The notes under the pieces: model-generated
The model's input: the letters and a program-made list of their open reading frames with translations, nothing else
What the model was told of the DNA's origin: nothing
Databases searched by the model: none
Part shown: positions 1 to 8,327 of the stretch, piece after piece
How positions within the stretch are numbered: the stretch's first letter is position 1
Layout: every line of letters starts with the position of its first letter
Translations under genes and position numbers: made by a program
Source of the DNA: Bryobacterales bacterium
GTDB lineage: Bacteria; Acidobacteriota; Terriglobia; Bryobacterales; Bryobacteraceae
DNA length: 39,333 nucleotides
NCBI GenBank assembly: GCA_016789755.1
Contig: JAEUQG010000075.1
Span: 1 to 39,333, forward strand
Direction: 5' to 3'

Positions 1-1797
1 ATTCTTTCGGTGCTGCCCTTGCTGGCTTCTGGGGAAACGGTGACGATTTCTAAGAAGATGTCTCCTCCGGGATGGGCTCTCTTGGAACGGGAGTTGATCA
101 AAGCCAACTCGGAGGCGGCGGTGAAGTTTGGGGAGAAGTATCTGGATTCGCGCGGGTACCTTTTGCATACGCCGCGGTGGGGCACGCTGGATGGGCCCGA
201 CGATGCGATCGAGACGTTTCATAACTGGACGCTGATGTATGCGCTGGGGGCGTCGGACGGGTTGCTGCGCACTTATCAGAAAGCTCTGGAAGGGCACTAT
301 CAGCAGTACAAGGAATTGCGCACGGTGAAGACGGACCTGGCGAAAGATGGGGCCTATTACAGGGAGTTCATCACACAGTCGGATTGGTTTCATACGGGGG
401 AAGGGATACGGGGGCTGATGTTTTTGGGGCTTGCGGATCCGAACGCTCCGTTTCTGCTCGACCGGATGAAACGCTTTTCGGCGATGTATATGAACGAAGA
501 TCCGGAGGCGCCGAACTACGATCCGGTGAACAAAGTGATCAAGTCGATTTGGACGGGGAGCAAGGGTCCGATGCTGCACAAGGCGACCACCTACGATTGG
601 GTGGGCGATCCGGTTGCGGGGAGTTTTCATTTGCTGCATGGGCCGAAGGGGCGGGGGCAGTTAATCAATTTGAATTCGGTGTACGACAAGATGCTGGCGC
701 ATTGCGCGGAGTATCTGGATTCGGTGGGCGATCATCCGCTGAATCTGGCTTCGACGGGATTGGCGTTGAATGCCTACATGCTGACCGGGGAGAAGAAGTA
801 CAAGGATTGGATTCTGGAGTATGTGGGGGCGTGGAAGCAGCGCACCGATGGCAATGGGGGCAACATTCCGACGAATATCGGGCTGAACGGGCAGCCGGGG
901 GGCGAGTACGGAGGGAAGTGGTACAAGGGCACCTATGGGTGGAATTTCACGATTTTCGATGGGGAGATCGACAAGGTCGCGAGCCGGAATACGGTGACGG
1001 CGGGATCGTGGCCGGGGTTCGGCAATGCGTACCTGGTTTCGCAGGGCGATGCGGGCTTTGTGAATACGCTGCGCAAGCAGATGGACAATCTCTACGCACA
1101 CAAGAAGATGGTCAATGGGAAGCTGACGATTCCATCGATGTATGGCGATCCGAGAGGGTACAAGTTTTCGGGGCGTGAGGAATGGTATGAGTGGACCACG
1201 AACCTGCAGACGAACCGGCTGACGGAGATTTATCTATGGTCGATGGACCGCAAGGATCTGGAGCGGGTTCCGGTGGAGGGGTGGATTGCCTATCTGGAAG
1301 GGAAGGACGCTTCTTATCCGGAGAAGGCGCTGCGGGCGGACCTGGAGCATTTGCGGCGGCGGGTGCAGGAGATCGACGAAGACGACACGACGCCCGATAC
1401 GCGGCTGGCGGATTACGTGATGATTCTCAATCCGGTGACTACGGATGCGCTGACGAAGCTGACGGTGGGGAGTTATCTGACGGGGAATATTTGGACGCTG
1501 CATTCGCGGGTGCGGTATTTCGATCCGGTGCGGCAGCGCGCGGGATTGCCGGAAGATGTGGCGGCGCTGGTGGAGAAGTTCGATGCGGAGTCGGTGACGT
1601 TGACGCTGGTGAATACGAATCAGGTTGCGGCGCGGACCGTGGTGGTGCAGGCCGGGGCGTATGCGGAACATCAGTTTCTGCCGGGAGGGAATTCGGCGAT
1701 TACGGTGAAACTGGCTCCGGGCGCGGGGGACCGGATGACACTGACGATGAAGCGGTATGCGAATGCGCCGACGCTGCGCTATCCGTGGGATCGTTGA
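1..1797 (+). CDS. Unrecognised secreted or periplasmic protein, probably alpha-barrel (5' end outside window)
   Basis: The frame is open from the first base, and a GTG at 10 is only the first start-like codon. The visible N-terminus (ILSVLPLLASG) looks like the end of a signal peptide, so the true start probably lies to the left. About 595 residues are present. The middle is rich in helices with repeated aromatic and glycine motifs such as GKWYKGTYGWNF, which recalls alpha/alpha-toroid enzymes acting on glycans. The last 60 or so residues (VTLTLVNTNQVAARTVVVQ) look like a small beta-sandwich. I do not recognise the family and infer no reaction. It converges on the ADOP permease gene with a 2-base gap, so it has no room for its own terminator. 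The fold class is a guess; that this is a real gene is near certain from length and codon pattern. Confidence 0.8.
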   Translation: MLSVLPLLASGETVTISKKMSPPGWALLERELIKANSEAAVKFGEKYLDSRGYLLHTPRWGTLDGPDDAIETFHNWTLMYALGASDGLLRTYQKALEGHYQQYKELRTVKTDLAKDGAYYREFITQSDWFHTGEGIRGLMFLGLADPNAPFLLDRMKRFSAMYMNEDPEAPNYDPVNKVIKSIWTGSKGPMLHKATTYDWVGDPVAGSFHLLHGPKGRGQLINLNSVYDKMLAHCAEYLDSVGDHPLNLASTGLALNAYMLTGEKKYKDWILEYVGAWKQRTDGNGGNIPTNIGLNGQPGGEYGGKWYKGTYGWNFTIFDGEIDKVASRNTVTAGSWPGFGNAYLVSQGDAGFVNTLRKQMDNLYAHKKMVNGKLTIPSMYGDPRGYKFSGREEWYEWTTNLQTNRLTEIYLWSMDRKDLERVPVEGWIAYLEGKDASYPEKALRADLEHLRRRVQEIDEDDTTPDTRLADYVMILNPVTTDALTKLTVGSYLTGNIWTLHSRVRYFDPVRQRAGLPEDVAALVEKFDAESVTLTLVNTNQVAARTVVVQAGAYAEHQFLPGGNSAITVKLAPGAGDRMTLTMKRYANAPTLRYPWDR

Positions 1798-1799
1798 TG

Positions 1800-4250
1800 T
1801 TATTCCCAGCGTAGGGCGCGCATGGGATCGATGGCGGCGGCGCGGCGGGCGGGGATGAGGGTTGCGATGGCGGTGACGGCGAGCAGGAGGAGGGGGACGA
1901 GGATCATGGTGACCCAATCGACGGCTTCCATTTGGAAGGCGGCTTTCATGGCGAAGCCTGCTCCGACGCCGCCGAGCATGCCGAGGGCGAGGCCGATGGA
2001 GGCGAGGGTCATGCCCTGACGGAGGACCATGCGGAGGACGCCGTCGCGGCCGGCTCCGATGGCGATGCGGATGCCGATTTCGCGGGTGCGGCGGCTGACG
2101 GAATAGGAGATCAGTCCGTAGAGGCCGGTGAGGGCGAGGACGAGTCCCATGAGGCCGGAGATGCCGATGACCTGGGCGATGAGGGCGGTGATGCGGACGG
2201 CGCGCATGTCGTAGAACTCTTCCATGGTGCGGACGTCGTAGATGGGCTGATTGGGGTCAATGGCGCGGGCGGCTTCGCGGACGGGGGCAATCATGCCGGC
2301 GGAAGGGGATTCGCTGTGAGCGAGGAGGCGCATGCGGGTTTTGGGGAACTGGCGGTAGGGGAGGTAGAGGAAGGGTGTGGGGGCTTCGGCGATCCAGAGA
2401 TAGACGCCGGTTTCGGCGACGCCGACAACCTGCACCCAATCGCCTTTGGGATCGCCGAGGCGGAGGCGTTTGCCGATGGGGTCCTGATTGGGCCAGTAGC
2501 GTTTGGCGAACTCCTGGTTGACGACGGCGACTTTGGGGGAGTCTTTGGTGTCGGTTTCGGCGAAGGGGCGGCCGCGGGTGAGGCGGATCTGCATGGTATC
2601 GAAGTAACGTTCGGAGACGGTGCTGGCCATGACGCCGACGCTTTCCTGATTTTGGGGGAACTGATAGCCTTCGGGGATGGCGTATTCCAACTGCTGGTTG
2701 TTGCCGAAGGGGATGACGCTGGAGAGTGCGGCGGAGCGGACGCCCGGGGTTTTGGCGGCGGCATCGAGGACGCGCTCATAGTATTTTCCGGTGCGTGCGG
2801 CGTCGAAACGGACGAGGGCGGGATCGAAGGCCATCATGACGAGGTGATCGGTGCGGAAGCCGGGATTGCCTGCGATGAGGGCCTGGAAGGCGCGGGCCAT
2901 CATGGAGGCGCAGACGAGCAGGACGACGGAGAGGGCCACTTGCGCGACGACGAGGACGTTGCGCCCGAGGAGGCGGCGGCGGATGGATTCGGCCTGATCG
3001 CCTTCCTTGAGGGCAGTGACGAGATCGGTGCGGGTGGTCTGGAGGGCGGGAGCGAGGCCGGAGACGAGAGCGCTGGCGACGCCGGCGATGAGGGTGAACC
3101 AGAGGACGCGTTCGTTGAGCTCGATGCTGAGCGTGACAGGAAGGTCGGTGGGGATCTGGATGGTGGAGAGCAAGCGCACGCCGGCGACGGCGATGAGGAG
3201 GCCGAGGGCCATGCCTCCGAAGGAGAGGAGCAGGCTTTCGGTGAGCAACTGGCGGACGAGCTGGAAGCGGGTGGCGCCCATGGAGAGGCGGATGGCGATT
3301 TCGCGGGAGCGTCCGCGGGCGCGGCTGAGCATGATGTTGGCGACGTTGGCGCAGGCGATCAGCAGGACGATGCCGGTGATGCTCATCATGAGCATGACGA
3401 GGGTGGTGTCGGGAGGGGAGCGTTCCATGCGGTGCTGGACCTGGGAGCGGACGAGGAAGGTGAAGTTACGGTTGGTACCGGCGTAGGTTTTCGCCAATGC
3501 GGCAGCGATTGCGGAGAGCTCGGTTTCGGCCTGTTGGGGGCTGACGCCGGGCTTGAGGCGTGCGTGCAGTTCGAGCACGCGGCTGTCGCGCTTTTCAAGG
3601 AAGGCGTAGGCTTCTTTCGATGTGGAGAGGGCTCCGGACATCTGCAGGGGGACGAAGAAGGCGGGGCGGAAGAACTGGTCCATGCCGGTGAAGGATTGGG
3701 GGGCGACGCCGACGATGGTGAATTCGACGGCGTTGAGCCGGACTTTGCGTCCGAGGACGTTGGGGTTGCCGGCGAAGCTCTGCTGCCAGAGATCATGGCC
3801 GAGGACGAGGACGGCGTCGCGGCCGGGGACCCTGGTTTCCTCGGGGCGGAACATGCGTCCCAGTTGGGGGCGGACGCCGAGGACATCGAAGAAGTTGCCG
3901 CTGACGGCGAAGCCGGCTTTGAGTTGGGGGAGGGCATCGGCGGTGGTGGCGAAGCCGACGGAGTGGCCGCGGTGGGCGACGATTCCATCGAAGCTGCGGC
4001 TTTGGGCGGCGAGGTCGAGGTAGTCGCGATAGGAGACATCCTCGAAGGCGTCCTGCGGGGTTTTGCCGCGGACCATGACGACGCGGGAGGCATCCTCGAC
4101 GGGGAGGGGGCGCAGGAGGAGGGCGTCGGCGAGGCTGTAGATGGTGGAATTGGCTCCGATGCCCAACGCCAGGGAGATCATGGCGAGAGCGGCGTATCCG
4201 GGATTCTTGCTCAAGGTGCGAATGGCAAACCGGACGTCTTTGAGGAGCAT
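1800..4250 (-). CDS. ADOP-family orphan ABC permease (MacB/FtsX-like, duplicated)
   Basis: This 816-residue inner-membrane protein has two tandem MacB_PCD plus FtsX halves. The N-terminus carries the family hallmark GIGANSTIYSLADALLLRPL (about residues 30-49), followed by a periplasmic domain and a first FtsX block near residues 285-400 (VANIMLSRARGRSREIAIRL). A second half starts near residue 430 and ends with a second FtsX block containing SRRTREIGIRIAIGA. This layout matches TIGR03434, the Acidobacterial Duplicated Orphan Permease family, including its usual length near 800 residues. The start is supported by AAGGA four bases before ATG. No ATPase gene is adjacent, as is normal for the family. 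Members are thought to work in export or mechanotransmission, but the substrate is unknown and nothing here reveals it. Confidence 0.93.
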   Translation of the reverse strand: MLLKDVRFAIRTLSKNPGYAALAMISLALGIGANSTIYSLADALLLRPLPVEDASRVVMVRGKTPQDAFEDVSYRDYLDLAAQSRSFDGIVAHRGHSVGFATTADALPQLKAGFAVSGNFFDVLGVRPQLGRMFRPEETRVPGRDAVLVLGHDLWQQSFAGNPNVLGRKVRLNAVEFTIVGVAPQSFTGMDQFFRPAFFVPLQMSGALSTSKEAYAFLEKRDSRVLELHARLKPGVSPQQAETELSAIAAALAKTYAGTNRNFTFLVRSQVQHRMERSPPDTTLVMLMMSITGIVLLIACANVANIMLSRARGRSREIAIRLSMGATRFQLVRQLLTESLLLSFGGMALGLLIAVAGVRLLSTIQIPTDLPVTLSIELNERVLWFTLIAGVASALVSGLAPALQTTRTDLVTALKEGDQAESIRRRLLGRNVLVVAQVALSVVLLVCASMMARAFQALIAGNPGFRTDHLVMMAFDPALVRFDAARTGKYYERVLDAAAKTPGVRSAALSSVIPFGNNQQLEYAIPEGYQFPQNQESVGVMASTVSERYFDTMQIRLTRGRPFAETDTKDSPKVAVVNQEFAKRYWPNQDPIGKRLRLGDPKGDWVQVVGVAETGVYLWIAEAPTPFLYLPYRQFPKTRMRLLAHSESPSAGMIAPVREAARAIDPNQPIYDVRTMEEFYDMRAVRITALIAQVIGISGLMGLVLALTGLYGLISYSVSRRTREIGIRIAIGAGRDGVLRMVLRQGMTLASIGLALGMLGGVGAGFAMKAAFQMEAVDWVTMILVPLLLLAVTAIATLIPARRAAAIDPMRALRWE

Positions 4251-4289
4251 ATGTCCTTACATTACGCGCCAGGGGTGAGGAGGGTTCCC

Positions 4290-7200
4290 TTATCGCCCGA
4301 AATATCCGCTGACTTCGACGACGACATCGGTGCGGCGGAAGGCGTAGATATTGATGGCTCCGTTTGTGCCCGCGGGGATGATGGCCGAATTGGTGACGAT
4401 TTGTCCCTGGAAGGCGTTGAGAATGGAAGCGTTCGGCTGAGCCTGTCCAGTGGGGTAGGCGGTGATGAAAGGCATGGGGTTGCCGGCGGGGAGGGCGGTG
4501 ACATTGAGGGCGTAGCCTTTGGCGGTGGCGGGGATGCCGGAGCAGCCGGCGGCGGCAGGGATGTTGACGGTGCGCGTGCTCTCATCGGGGTACTGGCCGC
4601 CGGAGACGGTGGAATCGTTGGCGCGGCACTGGGTGACGGGGTAGTAGAAGAGTCCGTTGACGCCGTCGTCGGGGGCGTAGTAGCCGTTGATGTCGATGAT
4701 GAAATCGGTGGCGTCGAAGGTGAAGACGTCGATGGAGCCGTTGGCGCTGGCGGGAACGATGACGCTGTTGGCGAGGACACGGCCGGCGAAGGAGTTGATG
4801 TTCGAGACATTGGGCTGGGCGGCGCCGCTGGGCCATGCGGTGAGATAGGCGAGCGGGCCGGGGGGGACAACAGTGATGGTTACGGAATAGGCGGCGGCCT
4901 GGGGCACGGTGCAGTAGGGAGTTTCCGGGAAGCGGAAGGAGCGGGTTTGGCGGGCGGTCATGCTGGGGGGGCCGAAGGGGCCGGCGGGGGAGCGGTAGGC
5001 GCTACGTGTTTCAATGACGCGGCAGGGGGTCAATGGGTAGTAGGCGAGGCCGGCGACGGCGGGGCTATCGGTGTAGTAGCCGCTGATGTCGATGAGGAGG
5101 TCGGTGTTTTCGGAGGCGTAGACGCTGATTCCTCCGTTAACGCCGGCTTTGACGATGGCGGAGTTGGCGACGATCTGGCCGTCGGGGGAGCGGATGGTCC
5201 AGACGTTGGGGCGGGTTTCGCCGGCAGGCCAGAGGGTGGCGAAGTTGACGGCGCTGGTGGGGATGAGGGTGACGTTCACGACGTAGGCTTTGGCTGTGGC
5301 GGGGATGGTGCAGACGTTCGATTGCGGGAGATTGAGGGTGCGCACTTCGGCGGCGTTGAGGGAAGGCGGGCCAAAGGCTCCGGTGCGCCCTTCGAAGTTG
5401 TAGAGGCTGCGCGTTTCCATGACGCGGCAGGGGTTGAGGGGCACGAATTTGAGGCCGCCGGGAGTGATGGGAGTGCCTCCGTTGAATAGCGCCGTGAGCG
5501 ACTTGACGGCATCCATGGTGACGGTGGTGGAGGGGCTGAGTGGAGTGGCGACGCCGCCGGTCCAGGCGGTGAAGGTGGATCCGGCGGAGGGCGTGGCATT
5601 CACCGCGACCACAGTGCCGGCATCGTAGTAGCCGCCGGTGGCTGGAGTGACCGTTCCGCCGTTGGTGGGCGAGGCGGCGATGGATAGCTGATATTGCGTT
5701 TTGAAGGTTGCGGTGTAGGTGATGGCTGATGCGGGGACGGTGATGGTGTGGCTGGCCGCGCCCGAGTCGCTCCATCCGGTGAAGAGGTATTGGGCGCCGG
5801 CAGCGCCTGCCTGCGTGGTGGTGACGGCGATGGCGTGCTGTGTACCGGCGGCGAGGTTGACGGTGCAGGGCGTGGTGCAGGCGTTGCCATCGATGGTGGC
5901 GGTGCGACCGGTGGGAACCGATGTGACGGTGATGGGGACGCCGCTGTTGCCGCCTCCATTCACGGTAACGGCATTGAGAATGGCAATGACTTGGTTGCTA
6001 GAGGTGGACAGGGAGGATACCGCCAAGTCCGGTTTTCCGTCGGCGTTGAAATCGGCAGTTACCAGGCCGTTGGGGGAATCGCCGGCAGTCACCAGGATTT
6101 CCGTCTGGAAGGTTCCGTTGCCGTTGCCGATGTGGAAGGTGACGTCGGTGTCGCCGCAGCAATGGGACACCATGAGATCCTGTTTGCCGTCGTTGTTGAA
6201 ATCGGCGGCGACTGCTTCTTTGGGGCCGAAATCGGTGTTGATGAGCGAGGCAGCGCCAAAGGCTCCCGTGCCCGAGTTGAGCAAGATGGCGAGGCGGAAG
6301 CCGAAGTTGGTGGTGGTGGTAGTGGCCACCAGGTCCAGTTTTCCGTCGGCGTTGAGATCGGCGGCCAGCGTGGAGGAAGGATTGATACCCGCGGAATAGC
6401 TGACCGCGTTTTGGAAGGTCCCGTTGCCGTTGCCGGTGAAGACGGCGACAGCGCCGGGATTGGTTGTGGAGTTGAATTCTCCGTAGCGGGTGGTGACGAG
6501 ATCGAGTTTTCCGTCACCGCTGACATCGGCGAGCAGGGCTTGATTTGCGCCGGTGGCTCCATTGATATTGGCTGCCGCCTGGAAGGTGCCATCTCCGTTG
6601 CCTGCCAGGAACATGGTAGGGAGATTGCTGTTGCTGCCGCTGGTGGGCTCAGACCCTCCGGCAATGAGATCGGGCTTTCCGTCGCCGTTGACATCACCCG
6701 CGGCAAGGAATGAGACACGGGCGCCGATGTTCCGCGCGACCGGATTCTGGAATGTGCCGTCGCCGTTGCCGGGGATGATCCAGACGCGGTTGTTGGTATC
6801 GGCGACGGCGATGTCGAGTTTGCCGTCGTTGTTGAAGTCGCCGGATGCGGCGTCATTGACGAAAGCCCCGGCCACGGGAATCTTCAGAGGCTGCTGCATG
6901 GAGCCATTGCCCAGTCCGATCAGGACGGCCGCGCCACCGCTGTAGTTGGCGAGCAGATCGGGCTTGCCGTCCTTGTTGAAGTCGGCTGTGTACAGCCTTC
7001 GGATGCCGGAAGGAATGGCATAGGCGGGAGCGCCGATCAGGGTACCGTCTCCCTTTCCGAAGAGAACCTTGATCTGGCGAATGTAGGGTGCGGGAGTGAG
7101 TCCATCGGGGTGGCCGGCGGCAATGACGATGTCCTGATTGCCGTCCCCGTCGAAATCCATCATGAAGAACATATTTCCGAACAGATCGCCGGGGGGCGTG

Positions 7201-8327
7201 CCGGAGAGGTAGGTGTGTTTGGTGGGGAAGGTGAGATTGCCCGCTCCTATCATCACGGTGAGCGAGGCATTGAAATAGGAACTGATGGCCAGATCGGGAT
7301 TGCCGTCTTTGTTGAGGTCGCCGGCGGCGATGAAGGTGGGGGTGATATCGGTGGGGATCAAGGTGGGGGCCTGGAACGTTCCGTTGCCATTGCCGGCGAG
7401 GATGGATATTCCGTTGTTGGCGGCCACGGCGATGTCGCGCTTGCCGTCCTTGTTGAGATCGGCGGTAAGGATAGACCATGGATTGACGATGCCCGCGTAG
7501 TTTACGGGGGCGTTGAATGTGCCGTCCCCCTTGTTGATGAGGACGCTGACGTGGTCATCCCCGAAGTTGGATACGGCGAGATCGGGCTTGTTGTCGCCGT
7601 TGAAGTCGCCGGCGGTGGCGTAAGCTGGAAACTCGCCGGTGGTATATTGCACGCCAGTGCCGAGGACACCGCCGGGGGCGCCGAGGTAGACGGAAATGCC
7701 TCCGGCGGCGTTGAAGTCGCCATAGTTGACCACGACGACGTCGAGCCGGCCATCGGTGTTCAGGTCGGCTGTGAGGAGTGTCTGGGGATCTTTGCCCGTG
7801 TCGTATTCCACCGATGTTTTCAACGAGATATTGGGGTTGATGGCGCCGACGGAGAGCTTGTTGGTTTTGAGGCCGACACCGGCCAGAGTGCCCACGCCAT
7901 CGCCGGCGATGTCGGCAATGATGGGGTTGCGGGAACTGGTTCCAAGCAGGACATCGGTGATGTTCGGGCGTCCGGCGATGGGGACGTGGGTGCGGGCTGG
8001 AAGACCGGTGCAGGTGTAGAAGTTGGACTGGAATGCCGCGGTGGTGTTCTGCTTGGTATAGGGGCTGAGTTTGAGGAAGTCGTGGAAGGTGAAAGACCCA
8101 TCGGCGAGGCGCTGCAAGCCTCCGGCGCGATTGGAGAGGAACACGGTAGCCTCGGCGGCGCCGAGGTAGTTGAAGGCGGGGCAGGTGGACTGAGGGAAGG
8201 CGGGGAGGGATAGGGAGGCGAGGAGAGCTAACGGAACAAGACTCCGGACTGCGTCACGGAGATGGCGATGGATTCCGAGTTGACGAGTCCTCGGGCGCGG
8301 ATGGGGGGTGGCATTTGTTGGGGCCAT
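4290..8327 (-). CDS. Giant secreted FG-GAP (VCBS) repeat protein with InlB-like domain and triple C-terminal module
   Basis: The product has 1345 residues from the ATG at 8327. That is the last in-frame canonical start before the signal peptide core SLVPLALLASLSLPAFPQS; the longer frame to 8573 is only antisense-like overlap. Twelve canonical FG-GAP calcium-loop repeats of the form DxNxDGxxD (for example ADLNTDGRLD, AGDFNGDNKPD, ADFNADGKPD) run from about residue 187 to 790, enough for a seven-bladed or longer propeller. Residues 796-957 form an InlB-B-like or Flg_new-like beta domain (FTGWSDSG, GYYDAGTVV). Residues 958-1345 are three related modules, each opening with PxxPCR or QCR and closing with DI(S/N)GY or VSGYF. 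The start overlaps the upstream TIG-like gene by 100 bases and has no clear Shine-Dalgarno site, which suggests translational coupling. Probable role: cell-surface or extracellular adhesion or glycan binding (inference). Confidence 0.85.
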   Translation of the reverse strand: MAPTNATPHPRPRTRQLGIHRHLRDAVRSLVPLALLASLSLPAFPQSTCPAFNYLGAAEATVFLSNRAGGLQRLADGSFTFHDFLKLSPYTKQNTTAAFQSNFYTCTGLPARTHVPIAGRPNITDVLLGTSSRNPIIADIAGDGVGTLAGVGLKTNKLSVGAINPNISLKTSVEYDTGKDPQTLLTADLNTDGRLDVVVVNYGDFNAAGGISVYLGAPGGVLGTGVQYTTGEFPAYATAGDFNGDNKPDLAVSNFGDDHVSVLINKGDGTFNAPVNYAGIVNPWSILTADLNKDGKRDIAVAANNGISILAGNGNGTFQAPTLIPTDITPTFIAAGDLNKDGNPDLAISSYFNASLTVMIGAGNLTFPTKHTYLSGTPPGDLFGNMFFMMDFDGDGNQDIVIAAGHPDGLTPAPYIRQIKVLFGKGDGTLIGAPAYAIPSGIRRLYTADFNKDGKPDLLANYSGGAAVLIGLGNGSMQQPLKIPVAGAFVNDAASGDFNNDGKLDIAVADTNNRVWIIPGNGDGTFQNPVARNIGARVSFLAAGDVNGDGKPDLIAGGSEPTSGSNSNLPTMFLAGNGDGTFQAAANINGATGANQALLADVSGDGKLDLVTTRYGEFNSTTNPGAVAVFTGNGNGTFQNAVSYSAGINPSSTLAADLNADGKLDLVATTTTTNFGFRLAILLNSGTGAFGAASLINTDFGPKEAVAADFNNDGKQDLMVSHCCGDTDVTFHIGNGNGTFQTEILVTAGDSPNGLVTADFNADGKPDLAVSSLSTSSNQVIAILNAVTVNGGGNSGVPITVTSVPTGRTATIDGNACTTPCTVNLAAGTQHAIAVTTTQAGAAGAQYLFTGWSDSGAASHTITVPASAITYTATFKTQYQLSIAASPTNGGTVTPATGGYYDAGTVVAVNATPSAGSTFTAWTGGVATPLSPSTTVTMDAVKSLTALFNGGTPITPGGLKFVPLNPCRVMETRSLYNFEGRTGAFGPPSLNAAEVRTLNLPQSNVCTIPATAKAYVVNVTLIPTSAVNFATLWPAGETRPNVWTIRSPDGQIVANSAIVKAGVNGGISVYASENTDLLIDISGYYTDSPAVAGLAYYPLTPCRVIETRSAYRSPAGPFGPPSMTARQTRSFRFPETPYCTVPQAAAYSVTITVVPPGPLAYLTAWPSGAAQPNVSNINSFAGRVLANSVIVPASANGSIDVFTFDATDFIIDINGYYAPDDGVNGLFYYPVTQCRANDSTVSGGQYPDESTRTVNIPAAAGCSGIPATAKGYALNVTALPAGNPMPFITAYPTGQAQPNASILNAFQGQIVTNSAIIPAGTNGAINIYAFRRTDVVVEVSGYFGR
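4293..5456 (-). repeat. Three-part C-terminal protein module, copy A
   Basis: This DNA encodes three consecutive modules of 135, 132 and 121 residues at the extreme C-terminus of the FG-GAP protein. Modules 1 and 2 share PLxPCR(V)xETR, GPFGPPS or GAFGPPS, a second Cys before (T)(I/V)P, WP(A/S)G, PN, and a closing DI(S/N)GYY. Module 3 keeps the two Cys positions and ends in VVVEVSGYFGR at the stop, but lacks the ETR/GPP loop. The same ordered triplet ends the protein at 36870-39333. Similar units are known to me from acidobacterial and actinobacterial surface proteins, without an assigned function. Confidence 0.85.

Noticed and set aside
1932-5489. 1185-codon plus-strand open frame, Gly/Asp/Glu-rich
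   Set aside because: It lies antisense to the ADOP and triple-module genes, and its composition is what the complement of their GC-rich codons produces. No domain is recognisable.
6000-8000. Regular repeats that could be a CRISPR array
   Set aside because: They are in-frame FG-GAP protein repeats with degenerate DNA and no uniform spacers.
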